DNA from: Fragilaria crotonensis
Lineage: Eukaryota > Bacillariophyta > Fragilariophyceae > Fragilariales > Fragilariaceae
Length of the DNA: 64,000 nt
Assembly: GCA_022925895.1 (NCBI GenBank)
Contig: JAKSYS010000142.1
Location: 1-64,000, forward strand
Direction of reading: 5' to 3'
Shown: positions 19,592-29,037 of the stretch, piece after piece
How the letters are laid out: the number at the start of each line of letters is the position of its first letter
Position numbering within the stretch: position 1 is the stretch's first letter
The notes under the pieces: model-generated
What the model saw: the letters and a program-made list of their open reading frames with translations, nothing else
What the model was told of the DNA's origin: nothing
Databases searched by the model: none
Made by a program: the position numbers and the translations under genes

Positions 19592-20590
19592 ATGGTCTCG
19601 TTCGCGAAAGCTATCCGCACGGCTCTTATCTCAGGCGTACCGTGCTCTCGACCATACTCCAATATCACCCTGCTGCAGCTCATCCGGAAGGGTCACGTGC
19701 ATACGAATCACGGATTCTGGATTTTCGATGACACTCATGTTTCTGTTAACCCAGGGAATCCTGCGGACACTCTCCAGAAATGTTTTGCCAAGAACAAGTG
19801 GGTTCTCGAGGAATTGGAACATGTTGACGAGGGAGAGACCGATATAATGCCGTTGGATATGACGTGCAATGCTTCATTGACGGCGGGTCTCCTTCGGTCC
19901 AACTGGCTTCGAGCTAGGCTCCTCAACGACGGCTACGAGGTGGATATCAACCAAACATGGGATCTCTCCATCGTCGGAAACGTCAAGAAGAGGGCTGTGG
20001 CTGTGACACAATTGGAAAGCATCGTGAATCAGATTCGGGTCGACTGGTTTCCTGATAAGGTCATTGGGGTCGTTACTGCTGTCTACGTCGTCACTGGAGG
20101 ACTATCTTACAAGGGAAAGGTCAGAGCCATCATTAAAGGTGGGGCGGAATCGGTGACGCAGACGAGTAACGCAAGCACCAAGAACAAGGCAGAATCGGTG
20201 GCACAGACATGTAACGCAGGTGCAGTTGAACGCAAGGCGCAAGTAGCACAGACATGTGCCACAAATGAAGCTAAACGCCAAGCGAAAGTGTTGACAGATA
20301 GCACCAACGCAGATACCGCAGATACGTCTGTCGCTCCGACTCCAGGATGGAAATTCTCCGTGATTGGAAATAGTGAAATTGTCTTGACGGAAAGGGACCC
20401 CGTGGACTGGATCGTCGCAATTGAGTACTCAGAACTCCAAGCACATGCATTCGACGACGACAAAGGCCGATGGCTAGAACTGAAGACAGGCGACGAGGTG
20501 ATGAAACTTCCGCCCTTCTAAGGTCTCGATTATACTCCCTGCTCTCCAGTGTAACAACGAACCAGGTGGTCAGCACTTTACAAGAAGGGT
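18641..20590. repeat. Segmental duplication, unit 2
   Basis: Downstream partner of the 16560-18640 unit, in the same orientation. Small insertions and deletions separate the two copies, so the duplication is not recent. Confidence 0.8.
19592..20521 (+). CDS. WIVAIEY-family protein, tandem copy 2
   Basis: Intact, intronless, 309 residues from ATG 19592. It carries the same blocks as the 17569 gene: SGVPCSRPYSNITLLQL, VNPGNPADTLQ, W.LSIVGNVKKRAV, VIGVVTAVYVVTGGLSYKGK and DPVDWIVAIEY. Its linker is longer and built from degenerate repeats of about 17 residues containing (S/A)(V/Q)AQTCNA, with several Cys that the other copy lacks. No signal peptide or membrane segment. Lying in the same orientation as its partner with a duplicated promoter region, it is probably expressed under the same conditions. 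Function unknown; the fast change in the linker against the steady ends suggests constraint on the folded parts only. Confidence 0.8.
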   Translation: MVSFAKAIRTALISGVPCSRPYSNITLLQLIRKGHVHTNHGFWIFDDTHVSVNPGNPADTLQKCFAKNKWVLEELEHVDEGETDIMPLDMTCNASLTAGLLRSNWLRARLLNDGYEVDINQTWDLSIVGNVKKRAVAVTQLESIVNQIRVDWFPDKVIGVVTAVYVVTGGLSYKGKVRAIIKGGAESVTQTSNASTKNKAESVAQTCNAGAVERKAQVAQTCATNEAKRQAKVLTDSTNADTADTSVAPTPGWKFSVIGNSEIVLTERDPVDWIVAIEYSELQAHAFDDDKGRWLELKTGDEVMKLPPF

Positions 20591-20874
20591 CATGGAGAGT
20601 GAAGCGGAGGATCCCCATTTGAAAGTAGCCAGTGCACGAAATCAACTGTACGACGACCGAGCATAACATGCCAGCCATCACTTGGTTTACTCTTGTGTCG
20701 CCGTTTGGACCAAAACTTGGATCTCAATTCCTCGCTTGCATGCTTAAACATAGGGCTTTCGTACCATACACAGACCATGCTTCAACATACAGTAGACTCT
20801 TGCTTTTTATCGAGGTTGGAGAGGCGGCAAGCGTTGGCAGCTGTACGATAAACTCCTGCGGATGCTCCTTCTCC
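20522..20874. other. Convergent spacer, no gene seen
   Basis: Lies between the second WIVAIEY gene (plus) and the short four-helix protein (minus). No coding potential recognised. Confidence 0.5.
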
Positions 20875-21306
20875 CTATGCTTCATGTGGATCAATTCCAA
20901 AATAAACATATGTTGCTGCCATTGCGTTGCCCAAAAATGAAAAGCCTGTGGTCCTCAAGACAGAATTGTCAGAAAGGCTCCCAACAACAAGAGCCAATAA
21001 TACAAACACTCCCCAGGAGGTCACATAGATAGCCGGCGTATAATTAATCCAGAAAAGGTTGCGATATCTGCTAGATATCTTCAAAGTCAAATGCTCCGAG
21101 GGGCTCCTGCCTGGCGTCGTGATGGCAAGTTGCGCAACGACCGTGGAAGAGACGATGCCGAATGCAACGTAGTATGATTCGGTAAGTCCAATATTGTCGA
21201 TCTCATTGGCAAAGGTGATGACCACAAACCACAGTGTGGTTCCCACCCAAAAGAGCAACGCAGCAATTGCAATTGCAAAAAAAGTAATATCTGCTCTTGT
21301 AGACAT
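20875..21306 (-). CDS. Four-helix membrane protein, short paralogue
   Basis: Intact frame of 143 residues from ATG 21306. Four hydrophobic segments are visible: residues 7-33, 44-65, 88-112 and 117-138. Conserved with the gene at 22059 are LWFVVI.FA (helix 1), STVVAQLA(I/V)T.P..SPSE (helix 2 and loop), Y(T)(P/L)AIYV.SW (helix 3) and RTTGFSFLGNA.AATY.YFGIDPH at the C-terminus. The last block is nearly identical between the paralogues, so it is the most constrained part. No family recognised. The two genes lie 750 bp apart in the same orientation, which fits tandem duplication. The protein probably sits in an internal or plasma membrane; it has no cleavable signal. Confidence 0.7.
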   Translation of the reverse strand: MSTRADITFFAIAIAALLFWVGTTLWFVVITFANEIDNIGLTESYYVAFGIVSSTVVAQLAITTPGRSPSEHLTLKISSRYRNLFWINYTPAIYVTSWGVFVLLALVVGSLSDNSVLRTTGFSFLGNAMAATYVYFGIDPHEA

Positions 21307-22058
21307 GATGGTTACTGTATTCGTATCAGGAGCAGGCGTATGATATAGCGTTTTGTTGGTGATGAGTGATGAGCATATCAGAGCATGTTGTTCGTTCGCA
21401 TACGGCGAGAAAATTCTGGAGGTCCCTCCTATGGGTTTCTACTTAAAGTATTCCCATAGTTGGGAACAAGTAGACTACTGTGCCGGTATGAGAAAATTGG
21501 AGTGAAATAGGATCTGGAATTTACGGACGAGTACCAGTACCGCAGCTACTGCTACCAGGTATAGCGTTCTAGTACACATGATCACATGATTGAACAATTG
21601 AATGATACCGCATGCTGCTAATCGCATTACCCCGTAGAGAACCCTACAAGCTTTGCAAGGCGACCTTCTCGAAGAACTTGGTTTGCACGAAGATCGTGTC
21701 ATCAATGCCGGCGCAATTCGGTCGTGCACATTCCGCCTCACTTCAAGAGTGCTTTGTAATCAGGTCCATCTCACCGTCATGACTTTTAGACCGACTGCTC
21801 CCAGCAGTTTGTGTTAACGCACAACGTCCAGTATAAGCCAACACCGTCGCCAGAAATGCACCGATTGGGAGTTCGATTACATGCAACAGGCATAACAATT
21901 TATACATTAGATTGCGACTTGCGACACTCATCTTTCCATTCCTCCCAAGCAAGATCTCTCTTCAATGAAATCTATTCACCATATGACGTCAGCATCCAGA
22001 CGACCGTCGTTCAGCTACCAATGGTAGACTAACCAATGGTAGACTATACCCGTACTTG
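21307..22058. other. Intergenic, no gene seen
   Basis: Spacer between the two four-helix paralogues. ACCAATGGTAGACTA is repeated in tandem at about 22017-22046. No other structure noted. Confidence 0.5.
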
Positions 22059-23084
22059 TCAGTTTGTAGATCCAAATTCAGACGGTCGATGTGGATCAAT
22101 TCCAAAATAGGAGTATGTTGCTGCGACGGCATTACCCAAAAATGAAAAACCTGTTGTCCTCAAGACAACGGCATTGTTGGAAATGGACCCAACGACAAGA
22201 GCCACTAATCCAAACAATACCCAGGAGGCCACGTAGATTGCAAGAGTGTATTTGACCCAAGGAACGTTGTCATCTTGGTCGTCGTTGTCCTCGTTGTTAT
22301 TGTTATTATTGCCGTTGATATTGTTGCGGTTGTGATTGTTGCCGTTGTTATTATTGCCGTTATTGTCGTTGTTTTCGTTTTCAGTGTTGTTGCCGCTACG
22401 GTTATTGGTGCGTTTGGGTTTGCGTTTGCGTTTACTTTTGATTGGGGGTAAGTGGCGAGTCAAGCGCTCCGAGGGGCTCGTGTAAGGAGCTGTCACGGCA
22501 AGTTGCGCAACAACAGTGGCGGATATGAGACCGAATGTAATGTTGTGCACTTGAACGAAAGCGCTGGTTGGGCACTGGTAACCACTACCATTCGATGTCG
22601 CATCGGGCAAGCTTACTCCAACATTACAGGTGGCATCTGCGAAGGAGATCACAGCAAACCACAGCACGGTTGACACCCATACGCCCAACAAAGTTATTGC
22701 GAGTACCGCGCCGAGGACAAAATAGTAATGCAATCCTTGTTCAGTCCAACCATCTGCACCCGCACCCTGCCCACTACGTGCACCCGCACCCTGCCCACCA
22801 CCTCCACCCGCACCCTGCCCACTACGCGCACCCACACCCTGCCCACTACGCGCACCCACACCCTGCCCACTACGCACACCCGCACCCTGCCCATCACGTG
22901 CACGTGCACCCGCACCCTGCCCACCACGTGCACCCGCACCTCGACCACCACCACCACCCGCACCCTGCTCACCACCTCCAACATCATCCTGCCCACCATC
23001 TCCATCATCATCCTGCCCACCATCTCCAACAGCATCCTGCTCACCACCTCCACCCATCTCCTCGTCTTGTCTGCCCCCAACCAT
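22059..23084 (-). CDS. Four-helix membrane protein with Gly-rich N-terminus
   Basis: Paralogue of the 20875 gene, 341 residues if started at ATG 23084; the frame is open further upstream but only from a non-ATG codon. Residues 1-115 are low complexity, Asp/Gly/Gln-rich then Gly/Ala/Arg-rich with about ten GQGAGARS-type units. Helices follow at about 122-150 and 180-205. The loop between helices 2 and 3 holds a basic stretch (KSKRKRKPKRTNNR) and an Asn-rich run; the loop is short in the paralogue. Helices 3 and 4 end with TTGFSFLGNAVAATYSYFGI. The repeat-rich N-terminus and loop appear to be insertions into the basic four-helix design. Function unknown. Repeat copy number is likely to vary between strains. 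Confidence 0.65.
   Translation of the reverse strand: MVGGRQDEEMGGGGEQDAVGDGGQDDDGDGGQDDVGGGEQGAGGGGGRGAGARGGQGAGARARDGQGAGVRSGQGVGARSGQGVGARSGQGAGGGGGQGAGARSGQGAGADGWTEQGLHYYFVLGAVLAITLLGVWVSTVLWFAVISFADATCNVGVSLPDATSNGSGYQCPTSAFVQVHNITFGLISATVVAQLAVTAPYTSPSERLTRHLPPIKSKRKRKPKRTNNRSGNNTENENNDNNGNNNNGNNHNRNNINGNNNNNNEDNDDQDDNVPWVKYTLAIYVASWVLFGLVALVVGSISNNAVVLRTTGFSFLGNAVAATYSYFGIDPHRPSEFGSTN
22735..23060 (-). repeat. In-frame Gly-rich repeats
   Basis: On the plus strand the array reads as units like CACCCGCACCCTGCCCACTA and ACCATCTCCATCATCATCCTGC; each is 24-27 bp. It encodes the Gly-rich N-terminus and keeps several other frames open, so antisense frames here are artefacts. Confidence 0.85.
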
Positions 23085-23619
23085 GTTCTCTTCTATCGTT
23101 CTGTGGTCTCTCGTTTCTGAAAGAAAGTGATATGAGTTCTCCTCTCGCTCGATGCAAGAAATGGAATTTAGCAAACGACTTCTGAGATTGGTCTAGTCTC
23201 TCGCATGTGCTTTATTCGCTCCATCACTGTTCGTTAAGAGCGACAGGAGCATGTCAGATCTAGGGCACATGATCATCACGCGATTTACTTCGCGCGTCGT
23301 GCTGGATGGATGTTCGCTTACTTTATGGATTTATGGACAAAGTGTCCGGCAACCTGAAGTTCTGCCAACTTCAATCATGATGGAAACCGTGAATTTCCGG
23401 ACCTTCCTGAAGTATTTATGAGTAATCGGGGCAAAGGGCTTAGAGGCTTATATATTGCAGAATTGTCTTCCTTCTTAAGCTCGGGTGTACGAAGGAGAAT
23501 GCCATTGCTATAATGATGTGAAGTCAAGTCTTGAAAGCCTCTAGGTCTAGCAGTGATCGGAGCTACTTAGTCCTATGTAGCCGTAGTGACGACAAATTTC
23601 CAAATATCATACCGACACC

Positions 23620-23760
23620 GTATCGCAACTGCCACGCCCGTTTCAGCGAACCAGAATACCGGTGTCCCTTGGGAGGATTGTCGGCTGTCGGGGTAGGATA
23701 GGTATGCCCTGCGCAGATGGTTAAGCATATAATTCTGGGGCTTTTGCGATGGACTACTAT
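23620..23760 (-). pseudogene. Relic of a repeated antisense peptide
   Basis: On the minus strand the sequence reads ADNPPKGHRYSGSL after an eroded lead-in, matching AENPPKPHRYSDSL from 19135-19270 and DDPPK... from 17112-17232. It shows that the segment associated with the tandem WIVAIEY duplication also exists alone, without a WIVAIEY gene. The parent protein was not recognised. Confidence 0.45.
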
Positions 23761-23812
23761 CATATATCATAGATCAAAGATCCAATTTTGTAATACAAGT
23801 TCACATATCGAC

Positions 23813-23942
23813 GTTTTTGTTCCGAGTTTCGATTATCATACGGTTCGGGGCCGGGACGGAATGAAGAAAAACTCCGAGGGGGGCGTTTTTGTTCCGAGTT
23901 TCGATGACGGTTCGGGGCCGGGACGGAATGAGGGAGTCTTTG
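23813..23942. repeat. Direct repeat, two ~55-bp copies
   Basis: GTTTTTGTTCCGAGTTTCGA followed by ACGGTTCGGGGCCGGGACGG and AATGA occurs twice, 73-77 bp apart. The first copy has six extra bases in the middle. The repeat is GC-rich against an AT-rich surround. Confidence 0.9.
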
Positions 23943-24334
23943 CGTTTCCAGGCGATTGACGTCGAATACAACAGCAGGAGGTTCCGGAATATCTTCTTTT
24001 CGATGCTTATGTCGACCCCACCGACATGAAAATAAGTGAAAACGGTTACGACGAGTTTAGTGATTTCCAACGGAATTTCGCATGTGACATACAAACTAAT
24101 TTTTTTTATTCAATATTAATACACCTATCTAAATTCGCCGTAAGCATGGATTAGTAGAAATGTGCGTACGACAAATTTGGCTAAAAATGAAAGAAGGCTT
24201 TGAAAAATGCACTGTTAACGACTGGTATGACAATCCGATTTATGAATTCTTCACGTTTGATTCTTATGGAATTACTTGAGATACTCCGACGCATTCGAAT
24301 GGAATCTTTTGATTAGGAATTGTGAGGATACATA

Positions 24335-24560
24335 TGTTTTCGAGCTGTTTCTTAAATTTTCTTAAGTTTTCTCAAACTTTCTTAAGAAACTTTAAGAAGA
24401 TTTGAGTTGCTTATAAAATCTCAAATAATCTACGTGAACCTGGTAATGAAATCGCACCTTCTTAAATTTTCTTAAATAATCTCAAACTTTCTCGATCGGA
24501 CGTGAGAAAAAAGAAGTTTCTCATATTTTCTTAAACTTTCTCATTCTTTCTCAACTTTAC
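24335..24560. repeat. TTCTTAA/TTCTCA-rich array
   Basis: More than a dozen occurrences of TTTTCTTAA, CTTTCTTAAG or CTTTCTCA, in one dominant orientation with some inverted AAGAAA copies, within 225 bp. The block is unlike the flanking sequence and has no coding potential. Confidence 0.75.
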
Positions 24561-26077
24561 TTAACGCAAGATTCCTATCTGTAACTCGTTCGAAAACAAT
24601 TTGTCTGAACGATAATCTGCCATCTAGCTAGGACAAAATGAAAATATTATATTGTAGAACAAGCTCGTGTGTAGGAAGGTTTAGGTGATATGGGTAGGAC
24701 ACATCTAGTTAATATCCATGCAGATTATACATAGTCATTCATGATTTATACATAAAAGTCTCTGAGGTGCGTCACGTTTTGACATGAGATCTGATCGTAA
24801 ATTACAGAATTTCGAGGTTGAGACATTTTCGATACGCACTGACAAATTCTACCAATCCTGTACGGAGTACGAGACACCTTTGTAGAAGGAATTCCGGAAC
24901 CTCCAGATGGTACAATACCCAGGCAGAGTTGGCATCAATCCGGAATCCCGTGCCTGTGTATGATATGAATATGGGAATCCTGTGGATTCCCAGAAGTCGC
25001 CTCAGCTGAACTGCAACGTTGAACGATATGGGAGTGCTACAGTGATAGTATACACTACGTGTATGCCGAAATGCCGCAGTAGTACGCGCTTGCAAGTGCT
25101 ACGCATCTACATTGGTATTGGGCTAAAAACGTAGTAGTTATGACGTTAAATATCCGAGGAGTCTAACGGCTCCCGGATGGTTCACTAAAGCATTAGCCTG
25201 CGTGGTAGCTGGGGATGGTGGTGGGTTAGCGAAAAAATGCATCAGCAGATGTGTCATCACAAATGCATTCAAATCGTTCAGATACAAACAAGTGAGCGAT
25301 TTCCATCAGGGAGTTGTTATTTTCCGTCAACTGGCCCGCTTGGCGTTGACTGTCCTAGGGCCGACAGTAATGTACTACGTAGCGACTGTGTGTAGATAGA
25401 CAGTAAGATTGGTAGGACCGTATAGAGGTACCGTCTACTGTTGCATTGGCTTATTGTCTTATCTGCAATTTATGTCCACTACTCGGAGTACTACTTAGAG
25501 TCATCGAGCCGATAGAGCTTCCGAAAAAAGTCGACTCTTTGAATTATATATTGCAAATAAAATTACACATCGCCTTTACTGTTGGAAATACCCACAACCG
25601 TTCCAGTAGTTAGTGAAAGTCAGTACTCCCGTACTCTACTACACGGTGATGGCTGGCTCGATTACGGACACGTACGAGCTCCCTATTCGAAATATAATGA
25701 CTCGGGAATCGGGAACCACGAATGTCATTCGCAAGGACTCGAGGATCGTCCAGAAACTACTACAGGCTACATGTAGCAAGTCCCGCGGAAAGCACATCAT
25801 TCGCATGGGGTGGGTTCATGGGCGATTGAAAGATGTCGTCGTTTTGCTACCGATGTAGACGACAGCCAATGGACCGCAGTGAAACGCGAAATTGCCAATC
25901 AGAAGTTTGTACAAAATAAAGATTTCCTTTGGATGCATGTCTGGGTGAATCGGCAAGATCACAAGAAGGAAAACAAGGACACGAAAGCATGTAGTCACTA
26001 TATTTTGAATCTGGGATTCACTAACACGGCGCCACAAGCACGGAATTGAACGTCGTGCAATACGGACATCAACAAAC

Positions 26078-28311
26078 ATGAGATTCTCCGCCATTGTATT
26101 TGCTGTAGCCGTATTCCTCGGTGCGATTGAGTATGTCATGGCAGGTGAGGAAAAGAATCAAACATGAATTGTGAGGATCATCAGAGGTACCGGATCCATC
26201 GTCGTGTATTGAGCAACGTCTGTTCCATGTCGAGCGTCTCATCCGATTTCCCTCCCCTCTACCAGATGAGACTCCTTCCTCGGACAACATCCTTCGTGAT
26301 TTATTGGACGACGATCTCATCAGTGTGGCAAGGATCGCGAATGTTGTAGATCCGTCACTACAGACGAAGGCCGACACATTCGACGCCAACAGGATTGACG
26401 AACTGCGTGTGCCACTTCAAAGAGATACTTTGGCTGCGCTGGCAGGTGCATCCACGGTTCAAACTCTTGATTTCTTACAGCAATCTCCTGTTCTCTTCAT
26501 GTGGAATAGCAGAGGTGATCAAATTGTCGACGAATCAACAGGTAAAACAACGAGACAAGGCCTGTGTGAGCTGGTTTCCTCTACGACTTCAAAAGTCGAC
26601 CAGTCTATCAGAGACTGTTTGTGTGGTACGGCTGATCCTTTTATCCGTTGCCAGATGATGCTCGGAAACCAAGCACTTGCGTTTGGCACCGCCCGATCTG
26701 CCTCCAGAACGAAGCCTCACCATGCACACATTCGACGAGTTCAAGGAATTCCAGAACGCAAGACACAAGCAACATGTGATCTCCAATTCACACCATCGAA
26801 TTTAATGTCTGCTCAGCCAAGCTTTATTGAATTGCTTAATGTAGGCACAAATATTGACAGCCTTCAGGTCGGGTCTCCCGAGATTGAGATTGAGGGAGCT
26901 GTTGCTTCGACCTTCAGCCTCCTCCCCTCAACGTTTTGGAGGCATGTGGAGGAGTATCTGTATCGATTCCGAGCGTGGAATTTTTGACATTGGAAGGCGC
27001 TCAAGTACAGCTTGATTCTGGGATTATTGTGAAGGGCAGTGATGCCCTAAAGGAAGAGGCCGGAGATATTGACGTGGCGCTTTCTCTGAGCATTTGTTTT
27101 GCCTTATCCGAAGAATTGGAAAAGGTGCCAGGGCTTGAAGCGATATTAGAATATCTTGGGATCGATCTTTGCTTCGCAGAACAAACCTTCAAAATGTGGC
27201 CTGCTCGAGGAAGCGCCGAGTTTTCGTTGGAGGTGACGGTATCTATTTTCAAAGCCAGTATAGGTTTGCAGTGGCAAACTTCCACCACTCTCAGAGACAC
27301 TTTGGGTTTGTGCGACGGTGTTGAACCCTCTTGCGACGATAAGGATACGTTCTTTTGTTCAATGAGCGAAATGGCGTGGTCGGATTCGTTGATCTACTGG
27401 TCGACTTCAATATTTATCAAGAAACCCTATTCACGCTCCCCATCGGCGAGGGAATTAATTGGCATTGTAAGGATTTATCAGATGGCACAATTTGCTTCCT
27501 TGGTTCATCCTGCCAAAGGTGCCAAAACCCTGCGTCCTACTGGTATGGTCCAGCCTTCACTGCCTGTGGAACTGAGCCTGGATATGCAGACGGCACAACA
27601 TGCCTCCCAGGATTTTCGTGCCAAAAATGTGAGAATCCATCAACGTATTGGTATGGGCCCGCCTTACAAAAGTGTGGCGAAGAGCCAAAGTACGAAGATG
27701 GCACAACATGTCTCCCAGGATTTTCGTGCGAAAACTGCCTCAATCCATCGACGTATTGGTATGGACCCGCCTTGCAGAAGTGTGGCGAAGAGCCAAAGTA
27801 CGAAGACGGCACAACATGCCTCCCAGAGCTATCTTGCCAAAACTGCCTGAACCCATCGACGTATTGGTACGGACCCGCCTTGCAAAAGTGTGGCCCAGAA
27901 CCAAAGTACGAAGACGGCACAACTTGCCTCCCAGAGTTGTCTTGCCAAAACTGCCTGAACCCATCGACGTATTGGTACGGACCCGCCGTACAAAAGTGCG
28001 GCCCAGAACCAAAGTACGAGGACGGCACAACATGCCTTCCAGGATTTTCGTGCGAAAACTGCCTGAATCCGTCAACGTATTGGTATGGTCCCGCCGTACA
28101 AAAGTGCGGCCCAGAACCAAAGTACGAAGACGGCACAACCTGTCTCCCTGGATTTTCGTGCGAAAACTGCCTGAATCCATCTACGTATTGGTACGGACCC
28201 GCCTTGCAAAAGTGTGGAAATGAGCCGTGCTGGGGTTCAGGCACATTCTGTTTGATTGGAACGTCGTGCAATTCGTGCTGCAATGGCCAATCTTGGAGTT
28301 TTTGCAATTAA
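26078..28311 (+). CDS. Secreted Cys-repeat protein
   Basis: Exon 1 (26078-26144) encodes a signal peptide, MRFSAIVFAVAVFLGAIEYV followed by Met-Ala. A GTGAGG donor and an acceptor after a pyrimidine tract (CTCTACCAG, ending 26265) join it in phase to exon 2, which begins DETPSSDNILRDLLDDD. About 370 residues of an unrecognised domain follow. Then come seven 36-residue repeats with the pattern C.....C..C and a YWYGPA...CG..P motif, and a final half unit CWGSGTFCLIGTSCNSCCNG. The frame changes once near 26900-26935 and once near 27320-27345 without a convincing intron, so this is either a gene with two one-base errors or a young pseudogene; the repeat part is fully open. The Cys pattern recalls Cys-rich diatom secreted proteins; an extracellular role is inferred, function unknown. 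Confidence 0.6.
27484..28308 (+). repeat. Seven and a half in-frame 108-bp units
   Basis: Units of 108 bp encode GTTCLPGFSCENCLNPSTYW and YGPALQKCGEEPKYED. The inner units differ by one to four residues; two alternative forms (PGFSC.., PELSC..) alternate in blocks, which points to unequal exchange. The first and last units are the most divergent, as usual for such arrays. Confidence 0.9.
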
Positions 28312-29037
28312 ATTGCCTCTAGCTTTAAGGGTGTAGTGATAGTCGCAACTTGGATCTCACCGATTTGATTCATAGATGATTAAGGATTTAGCGCCACCTA
28401 TGGACGTTGTCACAGCTTATATCTCTTCCAGAATCAACACTCTCTACAGTAGTAGTACTTCTTGCAACTATCAACCTGGCATCCTATGGCGTCCTTGTAT
28501 CCCTCAATCTTGGCACTTGTTTTACACTACCGTAGTAGCATAAACACTCATTACTGTAGCTGATGTCTAATGTCCAACGGTACTGGCTACTTTTTACCAG
28601 TGCACGTCCACTTGAAAACATTCTAGAACGTGCTTGCGTACGTGTACTAGACATAGCGCTACACAGCTACACAGTGTATCATATGATGTATGGGCGTGTA
28701 TTCTGCATACGTTTAAGCATATACCGGTACAGCGTAAGCATATGGCTTGTTTCACCATGAGGCAATATATGGTAGGAGCACGTAGACTCAGTATTCTAAA
28801 ATTTTAGTTGAACTGAGAAACTGCCTCCAATCCTCCGGCAGTCTCCTCAAAATAGAACAAGAATTCGGTATGATCCATAAATCTATATCTTCGACAATCT
28901 GTTTCATTCGCATCTATTTGCACTACGAGGCCGAAACGATGAAGAAGCAACGAGAATAATTGAAGGTGAGCTGCACGTTGAACAGATTCGTCTTTATCGG
29001 TCTTGCATTTCCGAAAGTACCGATAGCGTCTCAGACG
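28312..29037. other. Intergenic, no gene seen
   Basis: Convergent spacer between the Cys-repeat gene (plus) and the transposase (minus). I searched it for an inverted repeat matching 32151-32709 and saw none. Confidence 0.45.

Larger units (their letters stand above)
23085..26077. other. Gene-poor region with repeats
   Basis: No gene that I can support. It contains a third relic of the antisense peptide (23620-23760), a 55-bp direct repeat (23813-23940), a TTCTTAA-rich array (24340-24560) and a few short frames, for example 25613-25858 (plus; LPIRNIMTRESGTTNVI). That last frame may be part of an unrecognised gene, but nothing beyond openness supports it. Confidence 0.45.

Noticed and set aside
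22568-23185. Plus-strand His/Pro-rich frame of about 200 codons
   Set aside because: Shadow of the Gly-rich repeat in the minus-strand membrane-protein gene; the membrane-protein frame has helices conserved with its paralogue.
27537-28307. Minus-strand frame of 256 codons across the Cys repeats
   Set aside because: 108 bp is a multiple of three, so the repeat keeps an antisense frame open; the plus strand has the Cys pattern and signal peptide.
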